From the NCBI RefSeq assembly GCF_954871325.1, contig NC_088777.1, positions 23,909,366 to 23,973,365 on the forward strand: DNA of 64,000 bases, given 5' to 3'. The translations under genes and the position numbers were made by a program. The notes below the pieces were generated by a model. The model was not told the origin of the DNA, made no database searches, and saw only the letters and a list, made by a program, of their open reading frames with translations. Below, in pieces: positions 23,246 to 34,281 of this stretch; position 1 is the stretch's first letter; each line of letters starts with the position of its first letter. Source of the DNA: Gordionus sp. m RMFG-2023. Taxonomy: Eukaryota; Nematomorpha; Gordioida; Chordodea; Parachordodidae.

Positions 23246-26200
23246 TTAGAAATTAAAATATTTAAGTAATGGAAAAACCTTTAAATAACCTATAAGATGG
23301 TACACTCTACAATCTAAAACATCAAGTTGCTCAATTTCGATTAGATAATCCAAAATTAGATTCACGCATTCAGAGTAACCCTCATTATATTTCTTGATTA
23401 AAAGAGCTGCTATTTGGTCTGGATATAAGATGCCGCCTATAGATAAATCATCGATAAAATAAGGTTGTAAAATTCAAAAATCCTAGTATATTAGGTGATA
23501 GGGATGTGATGTCTAATTTGTAAATTTTTTTTTACCTATCCGATATTTTCTAAAAATCATCTGACAGATTTGAATTTGTTTATTACTGTTATTATTTTAA
23601 ATCTAAGCTATTAGGTTTTATTTTTAAAATATAATTAGAATTTCCATTTACTACCTTCTCTTATTAAATAAATATAAAAGTTTATGTTTATGTTAAAAAA
23701 AAGTAAATAATTTTGCTGGAATTCATTTCATATAATATTAATTTAAATCTAGAAAACTCGGATCCAGGTTCGGGTTTAGAGTTAAAAATTTTAAAAAAGG
23801 TTTGGGTTCATGCTTTGGAGAGCATAAAAAAATATTGAGTCAATATTAATCAAATAACATGATATTATTTAATGGCAAAAAATTTAAAAATTATCTATCA
23901 TAACAACATACATCATCTTTTATATTATTTAATCCAGAAAGTATTCATCAAACAAAATAAAAAATGCCAAAAATATTACCAGTTCTATTTACAAACTTTT
24001 TATTTACATTTACATAATTATTTATTAATTAATTAATTTATTTAAAAATGGAATGTCTAGAAATTGGATATATTTTCCTCTCTTTATTTTATGTATTTGT
24101 CCCAATATTTTACTTTCAAAAATTAATATATACAAGATAAGCAATGTATTCCTATTATATTAATTAGCATATTAAATTATCATTTATAAAAAAGATTTAC
24201 CTACTAAATGGATGCAAAAAATTTAAAATTTTGGAAAATGCGAGGATTTTATTTTTCTTATATTTTTTTTAAATTTATTATTTTATGATGTGTTTTAAAA
24301 AACAATATAAAAAATTTAATATATTAATTTTGAAGAAAATAATAACATAAGCTATGTATAAAATAGTATTCTAAATAGTACTGTAAACGTTACTGCAAAA
24401 AAAGAAACACGTTATCGTTACTCGTTACGTCTGAAAAAAGGGACGCGTTACCTACTGGTTACCTTTTTAAAAAAGGAACGCGCGTTATTGACTATTCAAA
24501 AAAGTAACGGGCTACTCGTTACTTAAAAAATTAAATATTATGTACAAAATAAATATTTTTTTTTATATGATATAAATAAAAGTATTACAAAAAGAATATA
24601 TAATAAGATAATATCTTTTTAAAAAAAAAATTTCATATATATAATTATAATCTATATTATAATTTTCCGATATCCACACTATGTCACCACTACGTCATGT
24701 CATCGCTACGTCATGTCATCGGTAAGTATTTATTTATTTAATCTTTATTTGTTAATTTATTATTTTTTTCTTTTCTCAATATCTATACTAACAGATGAGC
24801 CTATAACTTCAGTTAACCAAGCAACTGTAGGGTGCCAAAATAAAACCTTAAATATTCTTTTAATATATCTTTACAAAATTTTACAAATCATTTTAATTTA
24901 TCTTTACAAAATTTACATAATATATTAATTATATCAATTATAAAGCTATGCAAGATGATATTACCACTCTCACTCAAGAAGCTGCTATCAGTGGAAACAA
25001 TTATTCACTAGTGTAAAATACAATATGATACATAATATTTTCATTATATCATTAAAATATTCAAAATTAATTTTCTTATTTATTTTATTTTTAAATAGAT
25101 CAATCGTCATTTAAATTTCAAGATTTTTTTCTTTAAAAGAGCATTTTATAAATTTATAAAATAAAAATATAATAATAACTTTTTATACTCTAATAAATAT
25201 TTATATATTAATGATAAAGCTATATATCATAAATATCATTTATAACATTGTAAAGGGACGGGAATTTCAAATACACATTTTATTAAGGGTGGCTATTTTC
25301 ATTTTTGTCAAATTGTTGTTAGGTAGATTTAGCAAAAAGGATGCGCCCTACCCACACCCCTATGTTTAAATTTCCAAACTGTCGATATTAATCTACTACA
25401 CTGGATATGCTCTCTAAAGGGTATCAATACTAGCTGACTCCTCTACAAGTTTTATTTCAATAAAAATAATAAGTTGTTTATTCTTTCCTTCTTCTTCCTT
25501 TTATCTTTTCCCTTTCTCTATTCCTTTTCTACCATTTTTCTTTACCTTTCAATTTTTATAGGGTTATTAAAATTTTGATTTGAGTCGATTTACAAAAATG
25601 ACCCTATTATTATTTTAGACAAAATAATATTATATAAGCCTCGAGATTTGGCAAAATGTTGGTGCAAACATTTTTGCCATTGGCTAAAATAATTGGGTTG
25701 TTTTAAAAATCGACCTAGATCAGATTTTTAACAATTCTACCTCCCCCCCCCTTTTTTATTTTCATCACAACCTTTTTTTTCCCCCTTTCCTTTACTTTTT
25801 TTCTTCTCTTTCCCTCCTTTCCAGCCTTTCTATTTTCCCATTTTCTTTTCCTTCTCATATCTTTTTTTCCCTTTAGATTTTTTTCCTCCTATCCCTTTTT
25901 CTTTTCCTTGCTCTTTCTTTTCCTTACCCTTTTTCTTTCCTTTTCATTTTCATTTTCTTTCAATTTTCCCTTTTAATCTATTTTTTCTTTCACTTTTCTT
26001 TTTTTCTATTTTTTATTTCACTTTCCCTTTTTTTCTATTTTTTATTTCACTTTCCATTACCCCGTTTTCTTTCCTATCTTTCTTTTTTCCTTCACTTTCC
26101 CAGTTCCTTTTCTCCTGCTTCTTTCTATATTTCTTTTCCCTATCTTCCTATAATTCTTAGAAAAAATTTAATTCCAACTGATTCTGGATTGCTACTTTCT

Positions 26201-29200
26201 TTCAAGCATATTTATTTAAACAAAATTTTTTTAAATCAATATTTTATTTTTTAAATTTAATAACAATTTGAAGTTAAACCAATAGTATTACTAAGACAAG
26301 TAATAGAAGATATTGTTTACCAATATTTTGTTAATCTTGACTTTTTAATCTTTGTTCCCAGACCTATACTAAAGTATAATTTAATTTATTTTAAATTCAT
26401 GATTAAGCTCTTCAAAATATTATACTAAAGTATAATTTAATTTATTTTAAATTCATGATTAAGCTCTTCAAAATATTATGAAAGAATACTTCTTTTAATG
26501 GTTATTTTATAGTACCCATGATTTAATATTTTATTATTAAAGTAATGTTTAAAATAATAATATATTAATTCACCTTACCTTCATATGCTTTTTTAAGTTT
26601 GAACTGCTGACATTGAGGTTGAAATATTTGCGTTGGGACATAATTTACCACAAAGTGAAGACTTTGTACCCTCAATTTTCTTTATTGTTGTAAAATATGT
26701 TTCAAATTGGGGCCAGGGAAGGGTTAAATCATCTTCATCTAAAAAAGTAAGTACAATGGACATAATATTCTTAAAATAAATTATAAAATAGAATAATAGT
26801 ATTATTAACATTTACTTTGAATTTTGATTGAAAATTAATTAGATTAACATTCGACTAAAAATTTAACAACGAGAATTTAAAATAAAAATGAAGGAATGGT
26901 GTTTAATATGAATTAAAAACTCGGCTTAAATTATTTTTATTAAAAAATAAATAAAAGTAATTTTATAGTACAATAAAACATGTTTTTCTTTTCTTAATAT
27001 TTTTTAAGAAAAAATTTAAAGTAACGAGTAACGTTTTGCGTTACCGTTACTCAAACGCTTTATATAAAGATGTCAGAAATCTCTAACAGATTTTTTAGAT
27101 AAATTCAAAACAATAAAAGAATTTTTAATGCAAAATTCTACCAAAATCAATCGGCCTGAAATCATCAAAAATTAGCTAATGATGTCTCGGTGTCAAATCC
27201 GTTCCAATCTCCATTTATTTCTTTTTACGAGCTTTGAAAATTGCTTTCAACAATTGAGGAATCGGAACATGGGGTTCAAAATTCTTATAGTAATTACACC
27301 ACGTCATGTTAAAAACATTTATTTACAAAACCACCGGCCAATAAGTATGAATGGGAGCAAAAAATTAGAAAAATTAGACGTCGTTTTATCGTTTTCAGGC
27401 AAATTATATCAAATATCTTTCTTGTCAGAAAATATCTAAAAAACGATTTTTAAATCGCCTCTCTTTTTGCTCACAAATTTTACTAAAAATTTAATTTAAG
27501 ACCAATCAATTTAGAATTTAATCTTATGGTCAGTATTTTTACTCCGCTAGAAAACAAAAATTATCCCACTTTTCTAATATATATAAAATTAGATTTGCAT
27601 TTTTACCCATATATATAAAAATTTTATTTTTTAAAGAAATTTATTCAGTGTATTTATTCTTAAATATTATGACTTAAATAAATCTAAAAATAGCAATTCT
27701 CTTATTTTGTTAATAATCATCGTTAAGACATCTTTTATATGGCTAACAGAGTGTAATAATAACAACTTAACTAAAGATCACTGGAACGAAATCGAAACTT
27801 TATAAATATTATCATGTATAAAGCGGCAAGAAAATGCCAATATTCGAGGCCGCCAGAAAAAAATAGGCCTATCAGAAAAAAAAAGAGGACGATCAAAAAA
27901 TATATAAAAATTTATTAAAGCTGTGTCCAAAACATCAAATAATTAAATTCACGTCGAAACTTTAATGAAAATAAATAAATAAACTATATTAAATATATTA
28001 TTATTTTTATGATGAATTTTTGGGGTTCAGTTTCCGATGCAAATGGATACTACCAAGATCAAAAAATCTACTTTTTCTACACCATCTATAATTAAAATTG
28101 CAAATTGATTCACTTATAATCCGTGTGGAAAATGGACTGGGAATTTCAATGGGATAGCAAAATTATAAGGTAACAAATTGAATTATGAATTTCAATGGGA
28201 ATAGCGAGTTTAAGAAATTATTAAATATTTATTTAATTATATATGTTTTATATGGTCAAAACGACAATAAGACTTTAAATTTATTAAAATGCTAACATCA
28301 ACAGAATTTTCTTATTTAACATAGCTAAATTAAAATCAGCCCTTACCCTACCCCATAAAGTATGTGCAATTCTCGGGTATAAGCTTTTGTTTTCCCAACT
28401 CTTTTTATATTAGCTTATGGACGTTTAAGTAATAGTTCTGACTATTACGTTTATAAGTACGTGCGGCTTCCCCACAAACGTGTGAAGGGCTCCTCATTTT
28501 TTCCCTCCTATAGTAAATATCCAGTTTTATAGATTTGAGAAAAACCTAGCGTAGTATTGTATTCACAATTAGAGGGCGAAACCTTCATCACATATCATGT
28601 ATTTTATTTTTATTTTTTTTCTTTTCGTTTTTTTTAATTTTTTATTTTTACAAAATTTAGGCTGTCTTAAATATATCTTAAAAAATCCTCAAAATTTATA
28701 AATTTTTGCAAATTAATAAAATTATGAATGTCCGAAATCTTCCATTATTTTTATAAAAAAACGAAAAATATGAAACAAAAAAAACAAGAATAAAATACGA
28801 AAAAGAATATACTTTATTACTTACTAGTTTTTTTTTACAAAAATTACTCAAATAAATAAATTTTGAAAAATTTTTTATTCAAATAAATTTATTTTTATTT
28901 TTTTTAAAAAAAAAGTTTGTAAGATTTAAACACTATTTTATTTTTACATTAAAAATAGGTTATTTTTTTCTTGAAAATTAATAAATTAATTTTTTATATT
29001 TTTATATTTAGGACACAGGCTTATATTAATTAAAGAAAGATTTTGGACATGTTTTATAATTTTATTAATTTGCGAAATTTATAAATTTTGAGGTTTTTTT
29101 CAATATATTTAGGACAGAGCCTTAAGAAATTTTTTAAAATATTTTTTCGTTACCTTGAACCCTCAACTTCTAAAAATGGTTCGGGTTGGAGTTCTGGTTC

Positions 29201-30653
29201 AGCAAAAACATTAGGGCTCATGGTCCGATTTAACATCCCTTTATTTCACATCCCTGAAAAAAACAACTAATCTCACTCATCCTCGTAAAATTATAATATA
29301 CAAAGCAATAGTTATTTTTATATAAATGGATGTGCCAATGAAAATATATTTTATTACACGATTATTATTAGTGGATAGTAGCCCGTCAAGAATGTCGGGT
29401 GAATCGAAAATTTCTCCTTTGATAATGGACGCCTTTGTTGCCCTATAAAACTCACACACTGCAAGATTAAAAATGATAGATCATAAATTACAATATCTTA
29501 AAAATGCATAATTATAAATATGTTTCAATTATTTGTTCATATTGAATTTGAAGATTCTATATACATACTTCATTCAATATTTTATCAAAATAATAGAAAT
29601 TTTCGGAATTATCTCATTAAAATAAAGGTAACTTTTTAATTCTCATAAAATAAATGAATTTCTAATTCACCCACCATCAAATAAAAAGGAAATTTCTGAT
29701 TTACCTGTCATTCTGACATTTATGATAGAAGAAACCATACAAAAATAAATACAGGTTACAGGGAAAGCTAAAAATAAATAACGATATTTTAGGAAAAATA
29801 TAAAATACTTTCGATATAAAATATCAATAGTAAGTATAGTCATTGAAATGTAGTAGTTAATCGGCTAAGTCGAGTAGGCTCTAATAGACTTAAAGTTTGG
29901 GTCTTTTTTCTAACCTTAAACCAACTGGTCGATTTTTTCGACTCCGACTCAAAGTTTGGATCATTTTTTGACCTCGACCCGAGTTGAAGCCGAAAGCATG
30001 ACCTTGATCTAAAATCTGGATCGTTATTTTCGACTTCGACTCAGTTTTCTGCATAAATTTTTTATAAAGTTTTATGTCAAAATGATTACATTAAAAAATG
30101 TTACACCGTCCCGGAACGAGAAGTATATGATTATAAAAATCCAGACTGAGCTTAAAATTTATAAAGATTGTTGGACTTAAATAAAAAAAATTTAATTCAA
30201 TCTGGACTAATCATTTTTATTTATAAATTAGTGGGGAAATCTTATAATGGATCGTTAATTCATTTGCAGCTCATGTTTACAATTTCCATTTGAAACAATT
30301 TGCAAATTACAGCAAAATTATTTAACTAATTTTAAAAATTCCACCGTAAAATAATGAAAAATAAAAATCGGGATCGGATCAGGCCAAAAATAATTTAAAT
30401 TATATTAGGGCTATGTTTTAAAAAATAATGAAAGTTTACAAACCTGTATCAATAACGGATGAGCCGCCTTGTAAATATTTAAGATAATGTAATGATTGTC
30501 TCAATATCAATTTATCATCTATCACACCTTTACCCTTGTTTAATACAATTACACAACATAAATTAATTTATTTACTTGTTTATTTAATTCTGGGATATAG
30601 GATATCAATGCTTGCAAAGTTTGATTCAAATTATCTTCTAATTCACCACTCAT
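23246..30653 (-). CDS. HES/HEY-type helix-loop-helix/Orange protein lacking a basic region
   Basis: Three exons, all phases agreeing: 30653-30576, 30534-30444 and 23436-23246, giving 119 residues. Exon 1 starts MSGELEDN and encodes helix 1 (LNQTLQALISYIPEL). A 41-bp intron falls in the loop. Exon 2 encodes helix 2 (DDKLILRQSLHYLKYLQ). After a 7-kb intron, exon 3 encodes an Orange domain: KKYNEGYSECVNLILDYL, then RVYHLIGYL, matching the YxxGFxECxxEVxxFL...RxRLLxHL pattern. Introns in the loop and shortly after helix 2 are those of HES genes. The family acts as nuclear transcriptional repressors through E/N-box DNA and Groucho. Here the residues before helix 1 are acidic instead of the usual Glu-Lys-Arg-Arg-Arg, so DNA binding is doubtful and an Id/Emc-like partner role is inferred. 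No WRPW is seen; a GT at Ile-Gly in exon 3 could splice onward. An upstream exon cannot be excluded. Confidence 0.7.
24526..25572. other. interior of the hAT remnant, no clear gene
   Basis: A 16-bp unit, CTACGTCATGTCATCG, is tandemly repeated near 24690-24722. A short open piece at about 24945-25015 (MQDDITTLTQEAAISG) is unassigned. The rest is AT-rich. Confidence 0.3.
25573..25740. repeat. MITE-like repeat, copy 1
   Basis: About 170 bp beginning TTTTGATTTGAGTCGATTTA and ending near ATCGACCTAGATCAGA, so its ends are roughly inverted. A related copy lies at about 31615-31800 (TTGATTTGAGCCGATTTA). Confidence 0.4.
25741..26165. repeat. polypyrimidine tract of about 420 bp
   Basis: The plus strand is almost entirely C and T (CCTTTTTTCTTTCCC-like), with only scattered A and rare G. 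Such mirror-prone tracts can form triplex DNA. It has no coding content. Confidence 0.85.
26369..26480. repeat. 55-bp tandem duplication
   Basis: A unit running from ACTAAAGTATAATTTAATTT to TTCAAAATATTA occurs twice in direct succession with no visible difference, so it is recent. Confidence 0.85.
26570..26760 (-). pseudogene. BED zinc finger of a hAT transposase
   Basis: Minus-strand frame reads LTLPWPQFETYFTTIKK, EGTKSSLCGKLCP, then after a one-base shift SSNLKKHMK. This fits a BED finger (W...F, C-x2/3-C, then S-N-L-x-x-H-x-x). HMK is followed by GTAAGG, a possible splice donor. Nothing of the catalytic domain was found further along. Confidence 0.55.
27063..28650. other. intron sequence of the HES-like gene, nothing firm
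   Basis: A stretch at 27179-27480 stays open for 70-85 codons in two plus-strand frames but resembles no family known to me. Around 27840-27900 a purine-rich stretch encodes basic residues in one frame. Sequence at 28320-28500 is less AT-rich and unassigned. Confidence 0.3.
28655..29127. repeat. fold-back repeat in the HES-like intron
   Basis: 28658-28752 (AGGCTGTCTTAAATATAT...) returns in inverted orientation at 29030-29125 (ATATTTAGGACAGAGCCTT), so this is a MITE-like fold-back of about 470 bp. Its centre is poly-A/T rich. Confidence 0.5.
29371..29735. mobile_element. MITE of the CTAGCTGATAGCCCGTCAAG family
   Basis: Left end has GTAGCCCGTCAAGAATGTCG, right end the diverged inverse ACCTGTCATTCTGACATTTA. 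Related termini occur at 52391, 56719, 57130 and 59855. An open frame with a plausible splice acceptor lies inside it on the minus strand but is considered chance. Confidence 0.5.
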
Positions 30654-31614
30654 TATGATAAAGAAAAAGATAAAATAGTTTTATAGAATTTCTAAATTAG
30701 TGTAAATTTATGTTCCATAAAATATAGTTCGTTAGAAATAAAATTGGAAAATTATCAAGATTAAAAAATCATATATATATTATTTATTTATTTTTATTGA
30801 AAACGTAAAGAAAATCCTCGTTATTTTTTATTATATATTGAGATTGGGAATAGTATGTCAAAATTTGTATTTCCTTTTTTATAATTTTGGTTTTTTTGCT
30901 AATTTGGATTTCCAATGTTACTTATTTTATTTTATTTTTAATTTTCCTTTTTTTTAAAGTATTTTTAATTTATATTTCCTTTTTATGCTATGATTTGAGT
31001 TTCCTTTTTTGCTTAGGTGGAAGGGGGGGGTAGAGGGTTAATATAGAAATACCTGCAATTATATTTTTAATACAATTACTTTTAGATATTAGCTTTTACC
31101 ATTCTATTTAAAATGATTTATTACTACACCTAATACAACTTGGCAAATTACAAAAATAATTATATTTTTGTAACTATATTTTATAATTTATGTATAATAA
31201 TGTTTTATTTGATAAGACACAAATCTATGTTTCATATGGATATGTGGTCAGATTATAAAAATTATACAAATATATCATGGAAATGATAAATTTAAAAAAT
31301 TGAACTGGATCTTGAGATAACAATAAAATTAACAACAACTATCTATCTAAATAAAATATTTCGACAATCTTGCTATTTAATATAATACATTCTATATTCT
31401 ATATAAGGATAATGATGGAAAATTTTTATTATACCATTATAAATAAAATTATTATTTATGATGAATATAAATTAAAAGTGATTCTAGCTGACACTTTATT
31501 TTGTTAATAACGTTAATATTTTATATAATGAAATATATTATTATCAAAATAAGAAACAGTTTTTGAACATTTTTCATTTTGTGTCTATAATGAATGTAAA
31601 AATAGTATTTGTTA
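30654..31614. other. upstream of the HES-like gene, AT-rich
   Basis: A stretch with repeated TTTCCTTTTT at 30865-31015 vaguely recalls the element A/B minisatellite but has no regular period. No upstream exon with a basic region was found in the first few hundred bases, although a short one could be missed. Confidence 0.3.
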
Positions 31615-31800
31615 AATGGCTTGATTTGAGCCGATTTAAAAAAAACGGCTAACTCAATAATTTAGCCAGAAAAATATTACCTCTTGAGATATCGCTTATA
31701 GATAGATGTCTAAACATTTGTGCTATCTATGAGCAAAATCTTCGGCTTGCACAATATTTTTCTGGGTGAAATATAGAGATAGCCTTTTAAACAAAACTAC
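31615..31800. repeat. MITE-like repeat, copy 2
   Basis: Related to 25573-25740. Contains GATAGATGTCTAAACATTTG in the centre, and its ends are approximately inverted. Confidence 0.35.
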
Positions 31801-33480
31801 TGGAAACTACTACCTATGAAAATGAATTGGTTAGCCCTTCTTAATATACATAGGGAATTGACAACAAGCGCTGTTGAAATCATTAAAAAATTTAGTCAAT
31901 TTCAAAGAAATAAGAATTTCACATTATAAATTTATAATAAGCTTCTTAATATATTTTTTCCCTTTTTTTCAATACACCATATTTTTTTAATGAATAATTT
32001 ATGAATTTATATATAAGTAAAAGTAATAATTCTTAATAAATATATTTGTGCGTTTATTTATATTTATTGGCATATAAAATACTTTTATATTTTAAAAAAA
32101 TTAATAAAAGTCCACAAATTACCCACTAATTACCTAATTAAACTTATATATCAAAATTAAATGCTTAAAAAATTCCTATTTTTTTACAAAGTTCTTTTGG
32201 GACATTTATTTTATAATGATTTATACGCCGCCGATATACTTTTAATATTTTATCATTCATTTATATTTGAATTTGTTTAGTATAAATTGTTAATATTTTA
32301 TAGACACTAGTCCTAATAAATTTCCAAAACTTAAGATAATCTTAAATAACTCCTAGAATAATTGTTTAAAGAAATTAATTATTCCCCTCCCCCTATAACT
32401 AATTCCTGGTTAAGTGCCTGGTAATCAGTGAATGTTTCTATATTTATGAAAAAAATGGGCAATTCATATTTAGTTTCCTATTTTAATTTATAATTTAAGT
32501 ATATCTAATTTTATCATTAATTAATGGCTAAAAGATGAAAAGCGAATCACATATCAAAATTTCATTTGTTATTGAAATTTATTATAAAAAAATTATAAGA
32601 ATTTTAAAGGGATTTGCTTAGACTGTATCAAATCAATAATAAAATTATAATATTCGACAAACATAAATTATTTTAAATTTTAGTGGATCCTTCAGAATTT
32701 CCATTTAGTATTATCTTAATTTATAATTAAGTATATTTCACATATTTAAGTGAATCAAATTTATATATGCCAAATTAAGTTAGAGATTAAAATTGTATTA
32801 CAATAAGAGAATTATGATAAATATGGTATTTTTTAGCCCAACTCCGCCCTCTTGGCGAGTTTCGGCTTTGCGGGCTTTGCAAATCTCTGATATTTATTCT
32901 TCATCATTTGTAGTATATAGTTAAATTCCCTTTTAAAATATATATTTATTTATTATATCTTCTAAATTAAGGTTTTGGCAATTTTTCAATGCGTTTGTCA
33001 TATAAAAGGTTTATCAATCACGAATAGTTATTGAATAAAAGAGACCCTGGAGGCAGGCATATGGCAGGGATTTAACATTTTTGTGATATTGTTTTTAATG
33101 AATACTTTAATCACTCATCTAAAAATAAAAAAACCTCCCACCTATTATGGTTTGGAGGTTAATATTAAGTATGTCCAAGATAAAGTTCTGCAATCAGCCC
33201 AATCTTTGTGATCCTAAGCTCGGCCAAAAGTGTATATATTAAACTCGGCCTAAAATTATTTTTACCCCGACCATACTCCATTCTTTAAACAGTTTTTATA
33301 AAGTTAAATAAAATGAGAATCATTATTTTCTAGTTTTACCCATTTCGCTCAAGTTAACTCTAATTGATCTGTTTTGGGCTTCGAGTTTACTTGCCAAGCT
33401 CTACCAAGATGACAATATACCTCCCCCCCCCACTGTTGCCATGGATATACTTGCGCAATTAATAATATAACTAACCAGAT
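31801..33480. other. AT-rich sequence, no gene recognised
   Basis: Short C-rich patches at about 32385 and 32850 look like worn transposon ends. Nothing could be assigned. Confidence 0.35.
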
Positions 33481-33484
33481 TTTT

Positions 33485-34010
33485 TTCTGCAGTTGTACAT
33501 TTTTAGGATTTTTCCAAAGGTATATTTTCCCCATTTTTGTTCCAATCCTTTTCTACAGTTTTTATAGAGGCAGTAAAAATTACCTTTCCTGTAACCCTCT
33601 CCTTAGAAAATATTGAATACGATGATGTGGTGAAATTTTACAATTTTATAGAGATTTGTTTTTTATATTATATCATCAGTGTGTTAAGATATTTCTAACT
33701 TTTTGCAAAATCAGATTCAGATATATCGACATTATATAGAAGTCGCAAATAAAAGAACAAAATTACGTTCTACCATTGAGTCTTATTCAAATAGGTCTTT
33801 TATGTGAATTTTTCTTATTTAACTAAAGAAAAATATGTATCACGTCTTTTAACGATATGAAAATAAATTCAATAAAAGATCTTGCCAGGAAAACTAAAAT
33901 ATATTATAAGCTATGAGCACTTTACAAACCCCCCACTTTTTTTAAAAAAACTGATATCCTTAACCCATATTATAAATTCCATGGAAGAATCTGTCATTTT
34001 AAAAGTTCAT
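33485..34010 (+). pseudogene. ionotropic glutamate receptor-like remnant
   Basis: Two blocks recall the ligand-binding core of ionotropic glutamate receptors. The first, from about 33559, reads EAVKITFPVTLSLEN then VVKFYNFIE, comparable to the S1 end (A-P-L-T-I-T-x-x-R-E...V-D-F). The second, 33857-33975, reads INSIKDLARKTKIYY and, after an in-frame TGA at 33914-33916, PTFFKKTDI with the normal spacing, like the S2 start (I-x-S-x-x-D-L-A-x-Q-T-x-I-x-Y-G...FF-x-x-S-x-I). The arginine that binds glutamate falls at Asn. The stretch between the blocks is too short to hold the pore and two membrane segments. A 39-bp intron-like gap (GTATAT to CTACAG, 33520-33558) precedes the first block. Most likely a decayed receptor gene fragment; the resemblance is by eye only. 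Confidence 0.35.
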
Positions 34011-34281
34011 TTTCAAACGTACGATCAGATACACGGACAGAATTGCTAATCAATAATAAATGCTAAAATTAATACCCAACCAACGCCACGCCGAGACTTT
34101 TGGCAGCAGGGAAAAAAATAATTTAGAGGCTCCATAAAAAAAATACGGTTTACCTAAGCTTATTTGATAATTTCTATATATACTTAATTAAATTTTAGAC
34201 ATAAATGAGTGACGCACATTATAAAAATGAATATAACCATAAACTAAAATATTTCAAAATTATTTATCCTGCTCACCGGAC

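Larger units (their letters stand above)
24385..27062 (-). mobile_element. hAT remnant with GTAACG-rich ends in the HES-like intron
   Basis: Both edges carry clusters of CGTTACTCGTTAC/GTAACGAGTAACG motifs (24390-24525 and 27020-27050) in inverted orientation, as in hAT subterminal regions. A BED-type zinc-finger exon lies near the right edge on the minus strand (26575-26745), where the 5' end of a transposase should be. Exact termini and an 8-bp duplication could not be fixed. Most of the transposase is gone, and the interior holds a polypyrimidine tract, a MITE-like stretch and a small duplication. Confidence 0.55.

Noticed and set aside
24661-24928. Exon-like piece with GTAAGT after TCATCG and an AACAG acceptor.
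   Set aside because: Joining the two sides gives a stop within a few codons in the phases tested, and the left part is a 16-bp tandem repeat.
27179-27439. 86-codon plus-strand open frame.
   Set aside because: A second frame is equally open over the same stretch, there is no recognisable domain, and it lies in the HES-like intron.
29277-29459. Open minus-strand piece after a CTTGCAG acceptor whose phase would fit exon 2 of the HES-like gene.
   Set aside because: It lies inside a MITE with recognisable ends at 29371 and 29735, and exon 3 at 23436 fits both the phase and the Orange domain.
30865-31015. TTTCCTTTTT-rich stretch considered as another copy of the element A/B minisatellite.
   Set aside because: There is no 21-bp period and no CAGGGTTTCCC end nearby.
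33349-33534. 61-codon minus-strand frame.
   Set aside because: Antisense to the receptor-like remnant, with no domain or codon signal.
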